The notes below the pieces were generated by a model that had not been told where the DNA came from, did not search any database, and saw nothing but the letters and a program-made list of their open reading frames with translations. From positions 186,001 through 250,000 of the forward strand of contig JAUILN010000002.1 in the NCBI GenBank assembly GCA_030432695.1: DNA of 64,000 nucleotides, given 5' to 3'. Made by a program: the position numbers and the translations under genes. Shown piece by piece: positions 53,203 through 63,031 of this stretch. The DNA is from a bacterium (lineage in GTDB: Bacteria; Planctomycetota; UBA1135; UBA2386). Positions within the stretch are counted from its first letter, which is position 1. Each line of letters opens with the position of its first letter.

Positions 53203-55122
53203 TCAGTCCTTCTTCTTGCTACCCGGGAACAGGCCCTTCAGCGCATCGGGAACGCGCTTCTCGAGCTCCTCCTGGGCGCGCTTCGCGGCCTCGTCGACCA
53301 CGCCTTCGCCCTCCTTGCTGCCGTCGATCAGCCCGCCGAGCTGCTCGCCGACGCCCGGCACCGCACCGCCGAGCAGTGCGTCGGCACGCGAACGCACCTG
53401 ATCGGCGAGTTCGCGGCGCCCCTGCGCCACCAGGGCCTGGGTGAACGCGTCGGTGTCCACGTCGATCCGCGGCGCGGTCAGCGGGCCCTTCAGCCCGATC
53501 GGGAAGCTCAGCGGATCGAGCGCGGTGGGCTTGCCATCGATCACGATCGAGGTTCCTTCCAGGTCGACGGTCAGCGGCAGGTCGACCCAGAGGCCGTCCG
53601 CGTGGCCCGCATCGAGCGCGCCCGCGAAACGCAGCGACACCTTGCCGCCGCGCAGCGGCAGACCCGGGATCGCCGCCAGCAGCGTGTCCATCGGCAGGTC
53701 CGGCACCCGCAGATCGATCTCGGGCGCGGCGCTGCCCGGCGCGTAGCGGAAGCCGAGCGCGAACGAGCCGGAGCGTGACGACACGTCGAGGCTCAACGGC
53801 TGTTCGCCGAGGTCGGGGTGCGAGCTCAGGTTGCTGCCCCGCACGTCGATCAGCTCGCCACCGATCTGCAGCGCCTTCACGCCTTGCAGTTCGAGTTCCC
53901 GCACCGTGACCGCGGGTCGACCGGCCACCAGGTGATGGGCGACCAGACCCACGAGACCGAGGACCTCCTGCTCTCGGGCGATCCGCGCGTCGCGCTCCTC
54001 GGGGGTCTCGCCCGCCAGCGGCTCGTCGCCGCCGTTGCCCGACAGGCGCTCGAGCCATTCCTGCGCCTGCTCGAGCCGCTGCTTCCACAGCTCGGCCTCG
54101 GCGAGGTAATCCTCCAGCGTGCCGCCTTCGCCGTCCGGCGGAACCGGCTCGCTCGGGTCGTCGGGGATCACCTTCTCGCCCGGCTTGTCGCGCTCGGCGC
54201 CGCTCAGCGCATCGCGCGAGGCGATCCGGTCGACGACCACGCGGCCGGCCAGCAGCTCGGTGGTCGACACGTCCAGGTCGAGCGCGCCGGCGCGGAACGA
54301 GTCGCGGTCGAGCTGCTCGACGTCGGCCATGGCCAGACCCTCGAACACCAACCGACCACCGGCCAGGTCGAGCTGTGCACCGCCGACGTCTACGGTCGCA
54401 CCGTTCCAGTGCGTGAGCCCGGTCTGCGCCGCCGAACGGAACCACGCCTCACCCAACACGCTGTTGGCGAGCCACAGCACGCCGACCAACACCACCGCGA
54501 CCACCACGCCGGTGATCCGGATCGGCAGGCCCTTGCTGTCGCGCTCCGAGAGTTCGCGCCAGCTCTGCTTGCCCTTGCTCTTGCCGAGGAACACCCAGGC
54601 CAGAACCTTCACCGAGCCCTTCGAGCTGAGCTTCTGGAACCTCTCCGAACCTTCCTCGGCGTCGGCCAGGCCGGTGCGCAGCCGATGAAGGCCGCGCCAC
54701 ACCAGCCAGCCGCCGAGCAGCCCGATCGGAATCGCGAGCGCCAGACCGCCCGTGGTCGCGTAGCGCTCGAAGCCGAACCACGCGAACACCGGCGCGTTGA
54801 CCAGCCAGCGGAACAGGCCCTCGGCCGGCCCTTCGAGCAGCATCCGCCCTGCAGCCACCGAGACCGGGAGCAATGGCAGCGAGAGCAGCTTGGCGCACAC
54901 GGTCGCCAGACCGAACAGCGCCAGGTTGGCGTTGAGGATCAGCGCCAGACAGACCAGCGAGACGATGAGTCCCGGCGCCTGCATGAAGCCGCCGCCCAGG
55001 TCTTGCGGCAGGAAGGACCCCGGGACGAAACCCAGGCAGGCGCCCAGGAGGACAGCGATCAGGATCTGCGGCCGCGTGGCCTTGCCACGCAGTACCGCGC
55101 CGATCTTTCGGAGGAGGAACAC
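53203..55122 (-). CDS. TIGR03546-TIGR03545 fusion, AsmA-like membrane protein
   Basis: A 639-residue membrane protein. Residues about 1-170 resemble the TIGR03546 family ([19 protein letters not shown], several transmembrane helices). A basic cytoplasmic loop and another helix at about 214-234 ([20 protein letters not shown]) follow. The rest (about 240-639) resembles the TIGR03545 family: an extended beta-rich AsmA-like region ([19 protein letters not shown]) with a coiled-coil insert ([19 protein letters not shown]) and a C-terminal [18 protein letters not shown] stretch. In many bacteria these are two adjacent genes; here they form one frame. AsmA-like proteins are linked to envelope lipid handling, so that role is suggested but unproven. 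It lies directly upstream of pyrC. Confidence 0.82.
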   Translation of the reverse strand: MFLLRKIGAVLRGKATRPQILIAVLLGACLGFVPGSFLPQDLGGGFMQAPGLIVSLVCLALILNANLALFGLATVCAKLLSLPLLPVSVAAGRMLLEGPAEGLFRWLVNAPVFAWFGFERYATTGGLALAIPIGLLGGWLVWRGLHRLRTGLADAEEGSERFQKLSSKGSVKVLAWVFLGKSKGKQSWRELSERDSKGLPIRITGVVVAVVLVGVLWLANSVLGEAWFRSAAQTGLTHWNGATVDVGGAQLDLAGGRLVFEGLAMADVEQLDRDSFRAGALDLDVSTTELLAGRVVVDRIASRDALSGAERDKPGEKVIPDDPSEPVPPDGEGGTLEDYLAEAELWKQRLEQAQEWLERLSGNGGDEPLAGETPEERDARIAREQEVLGLVGLVAHHLVAGRPAVTVRELELQGVKALQIGGELIDVRGSNLSSHPDLGEQPLSLDVSSRSGSFALGFRYAPGSAAPEIDLRVPDLPMDTLLAAIPGLPLRGGKVSLRFAGALDAGHADGLWVDLPLTVDLEGTSIVIDGKPTALDPLSFPIGLKGPLTAPRIDVDTDAFTQALVAQGRRELADQVRSRADALLGGAVPGVGEQLGGLIDGSKEGEGVVDEAAKRAQEELEKRVPDALKGLFPGSKKKD

Positions 55123-55161
55123 GCCTGCGTTGTAGCGGACGACCCCCTCCGGGTCAGGCGG

Positions 55162-56520
55162 TCACTTGAGCCCCATCAGGATGTCGCCGCGCTCGGAGAC
55201 CGACAGCCTGTTGCCAGCTTCCACCGCGATCCCCTGGGTGTAGAGCGTTCCACCGGCAAGCGAAGGAACGAGCGGCAGAGGCAGGTTGACGCTGCCGATC
55301 GCCGCCACCGCCACCTCGTTGCTCGACTGGAGCAGGCAGCCCGGCGCGCCGAGGATCGCCAGGTCGAGTGGGAGCATGCCACCGGTCCACACCGTGTTGG
55401 AGATGCCGACGAAGGCGAAGACCTGGGCGGTGGGCCCTGGCGGCGACACGGTGTAGGTGAAGGTCTCGCCGAGCCACGGCAGGTCGGTGCTCGACAGCGA
55501 CGGCACCGCGGTCGAGCCCATGCAACCGCTGCCGTTGGTGGAGAAGCTCGCGAATGTGCTGGTCTGGTAGGTCCAGGTCCCCGGGAAGTAGGTGCCGACG
55601 CCTCCGAAGCCGCTGAACAACACCGTGCGACCCAACGCGAGCACGTAGGCGATCGCCGGGAAGGTGCGCGGGGTGAGCGGCGAGGCGCCGCGATCGATCC
55701 AGTCCTGACCGTCGAACTCCCAGGTGTTGGCCCGGAACACCCCAGCCGTGATGCCGCCGAACAGCACGAAGCGCTCGCGGATCGGGTCGTAGGTCATGCC
55801 GGCATTGCGGGTGCCGGTGCCGTACGGAATGGTCGCGGTGGTGATCGGGTTCCAGTCGAAGCCGTCCCACATCCAGGTGTCGCCCAGCTCGACGCCGCCT
55901 CCGGGATTGCCACCGAACAGCAGGATCTGACCCGTCACCGGATTGAGCGCCATCGCGGCACGCTCACGCACCGGCGGCACGGTGGCCGGACTGAGCTGGG
56001 TCCAGGTCGCGTTCGGCACGTCGTAGTGCCAGGTGTCGTTGAGGCGACCGCTCGAGTCCTCGCCGCCGAACAGCAGCACCTTGCCGTTGATCGGGTCGTA
56101 GGCCATCGAATGCCACCAGCGCGCGCTCGGACCGGCGACCATCGCCTGCGCCCATTGCGCGCCGTCGTGGACCCAGGTATCGCCCTGACGACTCGATCCC
56201 TGATTGGTGAGCCCGCCACCGAACATGACCAGTCGGCCGAACAGCGGGTCGTAGGCCATGTTCTGGCGGTAGCGCGGAGCGGGCGAACCGGTGGCCGGCG
56301 TGATATCGGTCCAGTCGTTGCCGTCGTAGCGCCATAGGTCATTGTAGAAGGTGCCGTCGCTCCCACCGAAGACCAGGAGCCCGCCACCGTCCGAGGCGAA
56401 GGCGGAGCCGGTGCGTCCCGCAGGGTTGGTCAGCGGCATCTGCTGGGTCCAGGTGGCCTGGGCGGCGAGCGGAGCAACGCCGGCGAGAAGAACAAGGGAC
56501 AGCGCGGAGCTTGGTCGCAT
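55162..56520 (-). CDS. Secreted kelch-repeat protein
   Basis: A 452-residue exported protein starting at the ATG MRPSSALSLVLLAGVAPLAA, which gives a signal peptide; a longer upstream frame lacks one. About six kelch-type repeats follow, each with a FGG turn and a D(L/T)W motif: LLVFGGSDGTFYNDLWRY, LVMFGGG, VLLFGGEDSSGRLNDTWHY, ILLFGGNPGGGVELGDTWMW, FVLFGGITAGVFRANTWEF. They should form a beta-propeller. The C-terminal 120 residues begin NGSGCMGSTAVPSL and contain VPSLAGGTLYTQGIAV, the module shared with other exoproteins. It follows the sulfatase-kelch fusion gene on the same strand by 37 bases, and its propeller is clearly related to the one in that fusion. Confidence 0.9.
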   Translation of the reverse strand: MRPSSALSLVLLAGVAPLAAQATWTQQMPLTNPAGRTGSAFASDGGGLLVFGGSDGTFYNDLWRYDGNDWTDITPATGSPAPRYRQNMAYDPLFGRLVMFGGGLTNQGSSRQGDTWVHDGAQWAQAMVAGPSARWWHSMAYDPINGKVLLFGGEDSSGRLNDTWHYDVPNATWTQLSPATVPPVRERAAMALNPVTGQILLFGGNPGGGVELGDTWMWDGFDWNPITTATIPYGTGTRNAGMTYDPIRERFVLFGGITAGVFRANTWEFDGQDWIDRGASPLTPRTFPAIAYVLALGRTVLFSGFGGVGTYFPGTWTYQTSTFASFSTNGSGCMGSTAVPSLSSTDLPWLGETFTYTVSPPGPTAQVFAFVGISNTVWTGGMLPLDLAILGAPGCLLQSSNEVAVAAIGSVNLPLPLVPSLAGGTLYTQGIAVEAGNRLSVSERGDILMGLK

Positions 56521-56557
56521 GATCGGAGGACTCACGACAACGGGTGGGGGGTCTCCG

Positions 56558-59422
56558 TCAACGCACGCCGAGGCGCAGCTCGAGACCCTGGGAAACGGTG
56601 AGATCGAGGGCATTGGCGGACGGGTCGTAGACCAGGCCCTGGGCGTGGACGAGGACGCCGGCGAGGCTGGGGTCGCTCGGGATCGCGACCCGGGTCCTGG
56701 CCTGTCCGAACAGGCCGATCAACGCCTGCACCAGGGCGGGCTCGGCGAGGAGCGAGCATCCCGGCGCACCGAGCGGGCCGAGATCGAACGGCAGAGGACC
56801 GCCCGACCACATGGAGTCGGAGGTCCCGAGCGCGACGTAGCAGTTCACGAGTGAAGCTGGCAGACCGTCCAACACCAACTCCACCGACTCGCCGAGCCAT
56901 GGCTCCGGATTCGCCGACAACGACGGAGTGCCACCGGTTCCCAGGCAGCCAGCTCCATAGCTGTCCATGCCCGCCGGGTCGACCGCGCCATAGAGCCAGG
57001 TCTCCCCGAACACGGTCCCTGCCTCACCGCCGAACAGGATGGTCTGCCGCGAGCCCGGATCGAACGCGACGGCGGCGCGCGAGCGGGGGCCGGTCGTGTT
57101 AGAGGGCGTACGCTCCCGCCAGTCGGAGCCGTCGAACTCCCAGGTATCGTCGCGCGACAGGCCGCCGATCGACTGAACGCCTCCGTGGACCACGAGCCGA
57201 TCGCGCAGCCCATCCCACGACACCGCGGCGAACCCCCGCGCCGCGGGCGTCGTGGCGGTCGCGGTGCGCAGCCACGAGGTCCCGTCCCACGACCAAAGGT
57301 CGTCGAATGGCGCGCCGGCACCGTCGAAGCCGCCGAACAGCCACACGGTCCCGGAGTCGGGATCCCGCACCATGCCGTGGCCACTTCGCGCCGCAGGCGC
57401 GAGCGTCGGAGCAAGCTGCGACCAGGTGCCGCCACGGAACTCCCAGGTCTCGCCGAGCACTCCGGAGGCATCGTGGCCGCCGAAGAGGAGGGCGCCATCG
57501 CCATCTGCGTCGAGGACCATGGCGTGATCGCGGCGCGACCGAGGAGACGACGTCGGCTGTCGCATCGACCAGGCGCCGGAGGCCCGGGTCCAGGTATCAC
57601 CCAAGAGGCCACCTGCCTGGTCCGCACCGCCGAACAGCACGAGTTCCCCGGCCTGCGGATCGAAGGCCATGGCATGGCCGACGCGTCCCGGCGGATTGCC
57701 GAGCGGAATCGCGATCCAGTCCGGGTGGGCATAGCGCCAGGTGATGCCGCTCACTCCGCCCACGGGAGCGCCGCCGAAGCCGACCAGCTCGCTGCCCACG
57801 TCGACCAGCTGCATGCCGGCGAGCGGCACGGGCTCGTTCTGGGGCATCGCGCGCGTCCACTCCACGGTGTCGCTGCGGGGCCCACCCGGCGGATCCGGCA
57901 ACGGAACCTGCTGGCCGGTGGCCTTGTCGCGCGGCATTCGGGCATTGGTGGAGATCAGCCAATTGCGCAGCTCGAACCCCATCGAACGGACCAGGCCCGG
58001 CTGATTCGTGGCGACGTCGACGTTCTCTCCGATGTCGCTGGCGAGGTCGTACAGGTGCCAGCTCCGGGTCTCGTAGAAGAACATCAGCTTCCACGTGCCG
58101 CGCCGGATCACGCTCACCGGCGTCGTCCGCCAGGTCCCCTGACCGGTACTCGCCTGCAGGTAGCCGGGGAAGTGCCAGAACAGCGCCGACCGGTTCGGAC
58201 CGTTGGACTGGCCACGGAGCACCGGCGCGAAGTCCTCGCCGTCCAACGTCACCGACGGCGGCACGCTTGCCCCGGCGATCGCCGCGAGGGTCGGATAGAG
58301 GTCGAACGACTGCAGCGGCACGTCTCGAACCGCTCCCGGTGTCACCACGCCGTCCCAACGCACCATCAATGGCACCCGGATGCCGCCCTCGTGCAACGAG
58401 CCCTTGCCCGAACGAAGCGGATACTGATGGGTGATCTCCTGGCCGCCCGAGACACCGGCCGACGCGTAGCCGCCGAGACCACCGTTGTCGGAGGTGAACA
58501 CGACCACCGTGTTCTCGATCAGCATGTGGCCCGGCCGCCGCGGATCCGCAGTGTTCTCCAGGAACGCGACCACCCGGCCGATGCCGTCGTCGAGATTCTT
58601 CAGCATCCCCGCATAGGTCTGGTTCCGATGGCGCACGCCGAGCGGCACGCCGTTGAACGCATTGCGGTCGGCGGTCGGCGCCTGGATCGGTGTGTGCACC
58701 GAGAAGTGGGTGAGGTAGCAGAAGAACGGTTGGTTCAGGTGCTGACCCATCCACGCGACCGCCTCGTCGGTCAGGCGGTCCGCCATGAACTGGTTGGCCA
58801 CGCCGTTGGCCGGACAGTTCGGCAGATTGAACGAGCCGTCGGCCTGCGCGAAGTGCCCGCTGCTCCCTCCCGACACGGAGCCCCGACCGGTACCCGCGAC
58901 GTTTCGGTCGAAGCCCTGTGCGGTCGGCCCGAGGGTCGGATCGTCGCCGAGGTGCCACTTGCCGAAGTGACCGGTCGCATAGCCCGCGGTGCGCAGCGTC
59001 TCGGCGAGGGTCACGAACGAAGTCGGCAGCGTGGTGTTGTTCGGGGCGGCATCCAGCAGGCGGTTGGCGGCATTGCCGCGGTTGCCCGAGTCCACCGTGT
59101 AGATGCCGTTGATCTCGCCCCAGCGCCCGCTCATCAAAGCCGCGCGGGTCGGCGCACAGTTCGGACCATTGGTGTAGAAGTCCGTGAACGACATCCCCAG
59201 GGACGCCATGCGGTCCATATGAGGCGTGCGGTAGTAGTCGCTCGGATTCCCCCCGTTCGGCAACCCGGTCGACAGGTCGGTCCAACCGAAGTCGTCCGCG
59301 AACAGGAAGACGATGTGCGGCGGTGGGCTCTGGGCTGGCGCCACGGCAGCCAGGAGGGCGAGCGGAGCCGGAACTGCCGACAGCAGCCCGGCAACGAGGT
59401 GGAGCGAGCGAGGGAGCGTCAC
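56558..59422 (-). CDS. Secreted sulfatase fused to a kelch propeller
   Basis: A 954-residue exported protein. After a signal peptide (residues 1-31), residues about 35-500 form a Cys-type sulfatase: Asp43/Asp44 in HIVFLFADDFGWTD, the formylglycine site C89 in CAPTRAALMSGRW, GHFGKWHLGDD and VVFTSDNGGLGG. Residues about 545-815 are kelch repeats (LVLFGGADQAGGLLGDTW, ALLFGGHDASGVLGETWEF, TVWLFGGFDGAG). The last 137 residues begin YGAGCLGTGGTPSL and contain IPSDPSLAGVLVHAQGLV, the shared exoprotein module. The propeller probably binds a glycan or protein to position the enzyme. It lies between a third sulfatase gene and a free kelch protein gene, all on one strand. Confidence 0.93.
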   Translation of the reverse strand: MTLPRSLHLVAGLLSAVPAPLALLAAVAPAQSPPPHIVFLFADDFGWTDLSTGLPNGGNPSDYYRTPHMDRMASLGMSFTDFYTNGPNCAPTRAALMSGRWGEINGIYTVDSGNRGNAANRLLDAAPNNTTLPTSFVTLAETLRTAGYATGHFGKWHLGDDPTLGPTAQGFDRNVAGTGRGSVSGGSSGHFAQADGSFNLPNCPANGVANQFMADRLTDEAVAWMGQHLNQPFFCYLTHFSVHTPIQAPTADRNAFNGVPLGVRHRNQTYAGMLKNLDDGIGRVVAFLENTADPRRPGHMLIENTVVVFTSDNGGLGGYASAGVSGGQEITHQYPLRSGKGSLHEGGIRVPLMVRWDGVVTPGAVRDVPLQSFDLYPTLAAIAGASVPPSVTLDGEDFAPVLRGQSNGPNRSALFWHFPGYLQASTGQGTWRTTPVSVIRRGTWKLMFFYETRSWHLYDLASDIGENVDVATNQPGLVRSMGFELRNWLISTNARMPRDKATGQQVPLPDPPGGPRSDTVEWTRAMPQNEPVPLAGMQLVDVGSELVGFGGAPVGGVSGITWRYAHPDWIAIPLGNPPGRVGHAMAFDPQAGELVLFGGADQAGGLLGDTWTRASGAWSMRQPTSSPRSRRDHAMVLDADGDGALLFGGHDASGVLGETWEFRGGTWSQLAPTLAPAARSGHGMVRDPDSGTVWLFGGFDGAGAPFDDLWSWDGTSWLRTATATTPAARGFAAVSWDGLRDRLVVHGGVQSIGGLSRDDTWEFDGSDWRERTPSNTTGPRSRAAVAFDPGSRQTILFGGEAGTVFGETWLYGAVDPAGMDSYGAGCLGTGGTPSLSANPEPWLGESVELVLDGLPASLVNCYVALGTSDSMWSGGPLPFDLGPLGAPGCSLLAEPALVQALIGLFGQARTRVAIPSDPSLAGVLVHAQGLVYDPSANALDLTVSQGLELRLGVR

Positions 59423-59480
59423 CCGGTCAGCATGCGGCGACCGTGTGGGAGCCGCAACTCGCCGCGCGCCGCACGGACGG

Positions 59481-61574
59481 TCAGCGAACCGTCACCAAGA
59501 CCCGCTCGATACGCCCCGTGAACCGGTTCGGAGCCCGATACGGCCCCACGGCGCCAGCCCGGTCCTGCCCGACCTCCAACCCGTCGACCGGGTGCTCGAC
59601 CAGTCCGCCGGGCAACTCTCCCAGCAGCAGACTCGCGCCGTCGGCACGGACCTCGACCCTGCCACCATGCAGGATCGACAGCTCGAGGTCCCGGCAGCCC
59701 TCCGGCAACTGACCACCGCGAACCACGTGGCGACGCCCCGCTCGGCACACCGCCACTGCTGTGCGCCCCTTCTCGATCCACAACGACCAGCCGTGCGAGC
59801 TACCGCCCTGAGCCACGACCACCCCGTCGCCGTGCGCCGCGAGCCGGATCCGTACCTCGACGTCCTTGCCGACCGCATAGGGAGCGTCGTGACGGTCGAG
59901 CGCCGCGTCGGGCCCCAGCTCGAACTCCGTCGCGTCGCTGTAGGACCGCCAGCGATCGGGAGGCACCACGCGCGCGCGCTCGGCCCAGGCGCGCCAGTCC
60001 GCCGCGAGTTCCTCGACCAGCTCGGGCCGCTCGCCGGCGAGATCCTGCGTCTCGGTGCGGTCGGACTCCATGTCGTAGAGCTCCCAGGCCCCGTGGTCGC
60101 CGCGCGCGACCAGCTTGTGGCGACCACGGCGCACCGCGCGGTTGCCGTAATGCTCGAAGTAGAGCGACCGTTCGGCCAACGCTCCCTCCGGGGCGAACAG
60201 CGGCGCCAGGCTCCGGCCTTCGAGCGGCTGGATCGCACGGCCGTCGACCTCCTCGGGGTACTCGGCGCCGGCGAGATCGACCGCGGTCGCCATCACGTCG
60301 ACGAGGTGTGCGGGGGCGGTGCGTAGACCGCCACGTTGCGACTCGGGAATGCCTGCCGGCCAATGCAGGATGCACGGCGAGGCGATGCCACCCTCGTGGT
60401 TGAAGCTCTTGTAGAGGCGGAACGGCGTGTTCGAGGCGTTGGCCCAGCCGATGCCGTAGCTCTGATAGCTGTGGTCGTCGCCGGGCATGAGGCCGGGGTC
60501 GTTGCCGATCGGGACGGGCTGCCCGTCGCGGGTCGTCTTGGGGAAGTAGATGCCGCCCCAGTCGCTCAGCACCTCGGCACAACCGCCATTGTCGGCGAGC
60601 ACGAAGATCAGCGTCTCGTCGAGTTCCCCGCGATCGCGCAGGGCATCGACGACACGGCCGACCTCGCGGTCGAGTTCCACGACCTGTGCCGCATAGACCT
60701 CCATGCGCCGCTGTTCCCATTCGCGGTGCTCGGCGTCCTCCCAGGCCGGCACCCGTGGGTCACGCGGCGTGACCTGCCAGCTCGGATCGACGAGCCCCAG
60801 TTCGACCTGCCGCGCATGACGGGCGGTGCGCAGCGCGTCCCAGCCCGCCGCATAGCGACCGCGCTGTGCCGCGATCGTCTCCTCGGGTGCGTGCAACGGC
60901 CAATGCGGTGCAGTGAACGCGACGTAGAGCAGGAACGGCGCCGCACTCTCGTGCTCGTTCACGAAGCGTGCCGCCTCCTCGCCGATCGCGGTGGTGTAGT
61001 AGAAGTCGTCGGGGAGCGCGTCGGGGAACGGCTCCACCGGCGTGTCATCGTGCATCAGCGTGATCGGCTGCCAGTAGCTCCCCGCACCGGTGATCGTCCC
61101 GAAGAAGCGCTCGAAGCCGCGGGCGCGCGGGAAGTCGGCGACGGAGCGGTTCTCGCCTCCCGACCAGTAGCCGGTCTGGCCGGTGACGTGCCACTTGCCC
61201 GCCATCCAGGTGCGGTAGCCGGCCGAGCCGAGGACCTCGGCGATCGTCCGACATTCGTCGTTCAGCTCGCCGCGGTAACCGGGATGCCCGCCATCGCCGG
61301 TCATCTGGCCGATCCCCGCCTGGTGCTGGTAGAGACCGGTGAGCAGCGAGGCGCGCGTCGGGCAGCAGCGGCCGGTGTTGTAGAACTGCGTCAGGCGCAG
61401 GCCGTTCGCCGCCAGGGCGTCGATGTTCGGGGTCGGGATCTCGCCGCCGTAGCAGCCGAAGTCGGACCAGCCGAGGTCGTCGGCCAGGAACACCACGATG
61501 TTGGGACGCGGGGCCTCCTGCGCGGGCAGCGAGGCAACCCCCAAGGCCAGCAGGAGTGACGAGACGCGGAGCAT
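59481..61574 (-). CDS. Exported arylsulfatase-type sulfatase
   Basis: A 697-residue sulfatase with a signal peptide (residues 1-18, LLLALGVASLPAQ). Metal ligands Asp32/Asp33 are in NIVVFLADDLGWSDFG. The formylglycine site is in FYNTGRCCPTRASLLTG, where the first Cys of the CCPTR motif (about residue 70) fits C-x-P-x-R. WMAGKWHVTGQ and IFVLADNGGCAEVL supply the remaining conserved segments. The closest relatives by motif layout are type-I arylsulfatases. The last 130 residues form a separate beta-rich domain (VEVRIRLAAHGDGVVV ... SLWIEKGRTAVAV). It is divergent from a symporter gene across 65 bases and upstream of the sulfatase-kelch gene by 58 bases. Confidence 0.94.
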   Translation of the reverse strand: MLRVSSLLLALGVASLPAQEAPRPNIVVFLADDLGWSDFGCYGGEIPTPNIDALAANGLRLTQFYNTGRCCPTRASLLTGLYQHQAGIGQMTGDGGHPGYRGELNDECRTIAEVLGSAGYRTWMAGKWHVTGQTGYWSGGENRSVADFPRARGFERFFGTITGAGSYWQPITLMHDDTPVEPFPDALPDDFYYTTAIGEEAARFVNEHESAAPFLLYVAFTAPHWPLHAPEETIAAQRGRYAAGWDALRTARHARQVELGLVDPSWQVTPRDPRVPAWEDAEHREWEQRRMEVYAAQVVELDREVGRVVDALRDRGELDETLIFVLADNGGCAEVLSDWGGIYFPKTTRDGQPVPIGNDPGLMPGDDHSYQSYGIGWANASNTPFRLYKSFNHEGGIASPCILHWPAGIPESQRGGLRTAPAHLVDVMATAVDLAGAEYPEEVDGRAIQPLEGRSLAPLFAPEGALAERSLYFEHYGNRAVRRGRHKLVARGDHGAWELYDMESDRTETQDLAGERPELVEELAADWRAWAERARVVPPDRWRSYSDATEFELGPDAALDRHDAPYAVGKDVEVRIRLAAHGDGVVVAQGGSSHGWSLWIEKGRTAVAVCRAGRRHVVRGGQLPEGCRDLELSILHGGRVEVRADGASLLLGELPGGLVEHPVDGLEVGQDRAGAVGPYRAPNRFTGRIERVLVTVR

Positions 61575-61639
61575 GGCGACACCCTACGCTGCGCCCCGGC
61601 GCGGAACCATCGACCCGGTCCGCCACCCGACTGCCGCCG

Positions 61640-63031
61640 ATGACCTTCACGCTCGCCGCCATCCTGGGCTACGTCGCGATCCAACTGGTGATCGGATCGC
61701 TGGTCGCCCGCCGCGTGTCCTCGCAGGCCGACTTCCTGCTCGCCGGGCGGAGCCTGGGCCCGCTGCTCGGCACCTTCACGGTGTTCGCCACCTGGTTCGG
61801 GGCGGAGACCTGCCTGTCGTCGGCCGGCGCCGCGGTCACCGACGGCGTGTCGCTGACCTCGGTGGAGCCGTTCGGCTATGGCGCCTGCCTCGTGCTGATG
61901 GGTGCGGTGTTCGCGGCGCCGCTGGCCCGCCGGGGCCTCACCACCCTCGGTGACCTGTTCGCGCAGCGCTTCTCGCCGCGGGTCGAGCGATTGGCCGCGG
62001 TGATCATGGTTCCGTCGTCGGCATTGTGGGCCGGAGCACAGATCCGTGGCTTCGGCGAGGTGCTGGCGAGCGTCAGCGCGCTCGACGTCTCGACCGCGAT
62101 CACCCTCGCCGCCAGCGTGGTGATGCTCTACACGGCGATGGGCGGGCTGCTCGCCGACGCGATCACCGACACGCTGCAGGGCGCGGTCCTGATCTTCGGA
62201 CTCCTGGCGCTGGCGGTCGCGGTGGTGGTGAGCCTGGGTGGACTCGAAGCGACCGCCGAGCGGATCGATCCGTCTCGCGTCGGTCTGCTCCTCGGCGACA
62301 CGGCCGAGCATCCACTCGACCTGCTGGAGACCTGGACGATCCCTTTGTGCGGCTCGGTCCTCGCCCAGGAACTCGTCGCTCGTGCGCTGGCCATGCGGAC
62401 CCCCGAGCTCGCCCGCCGCGCCACGATCGCCGGCGGCGGGCTCTACCTGCTGGTGGGCTCGATCCCGCTGCTGCTCGGGCTCCTGGCACCGGCCCTGCTC
62501 GGCGCCGAGATCGCCGCGAACCCCGAACAGGCGATCCCCGAACTCGCCGGCCGCTACCTCGGCACGGCATTGCAGGTGGTGTTCGTCGGCGCGCTGGTGT
62601 CGGCGATCCTGTCGACGGTGGACTCGTCGCTGCTGGCTGCCGCGTCCCTGACCTCGCAGAACCTGATCGCCTCGCTGCGGCCGTCGATGAGCGATCGAGC
62701 CCGGCTCCGCACCGCGCGGACCTCGGTGCTGGCGTTCGGCGTGCTGGCCTGGGTGCTCGCGGTCGGTGCGGAGGACGTCGGCTCGCTGGTCGAGGAGGCC
62801 TCGGCATTCGGCAGTGCCGGCATCTTCGTCAGCGTGTGCTTCGGACTGGCCGGCCACTTCGGCGGAGCGCCGGCCGCGACCATGGCACTGCTGGGCGGGA
62901 TCGCGAGCTGGATCGTGGGCGCGCACGTGCTGGAGCTGGACCACCCCTACCTCGTCTCGCTGACGGCGGCGACGGGCGCCTATGCGCTCGGCGCGATGGT
63001 GATACGCCGCACGACCGGAGCCTCGCCATGA
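61640..63031 (+). CDS. Sodium/solute symporter (SSS family)
   Basis: A 463-residue membrane transporter with about 12-13 hydrophobic segments. The start is the ATG opening MTFTLAAILGYVAIQLVIG. Family landmarks are DFLLAGRSLGPLLGTFTVFATWFGAETCL in the first helices, LYTAMGGLLADAITDTLQGAVL in the middle and the sodium-site stretch VSAILSTVDSSLLAAASLTSQN. SSS proteins couple sodium to uptake of sugars, amino acids, vitamins or carboxylates; the substrate here cannot be read from the sequence. It is divergent from a sulfatase, so uptake of a desulfated sugar is an attractive but unproven idea. The next gene overlaps by 4 bases (ATGA). Confidence 0.93.
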   Translation: MTFTLAAILGYVAIQLVIGSLVARRVSSQADFLLAGRSLGPLLGTFTVFATWFGAETCLSSAGAAVTDGVSLTSVEPFGYGACLVLMGAVFAAPLARRGLTTLGDLFAQRFSPRVERLAAVIMVPSSALWAGAQIRGFGEVLASVSALDVSTAITLAASVVMLYTAMGGLLADAITDTLQGAVLIFGLLALAVAVVVSLGGLEATAERIDPSRVGLLLGDTAEHPLDLLETWTIPLCGSVLAQELVARALAMRTPELARRATIAGGGLYLLVGSIPLLLGLLAPALLGAEIAANPEQAIPELAGRYLGTALQVVFVGALVSAILSTVDSSLLAAASLTSQNLIASLRPSMSDRARLRTARTSVLAFGVLAWVLAVGAEDVGSLVEEASAFGSAGIFVSVCFGLAGHFGGAPAATMALLGGIASWIVGAHVLELDHPYLVSLTAATGAYALGAMVIRRTTGASP

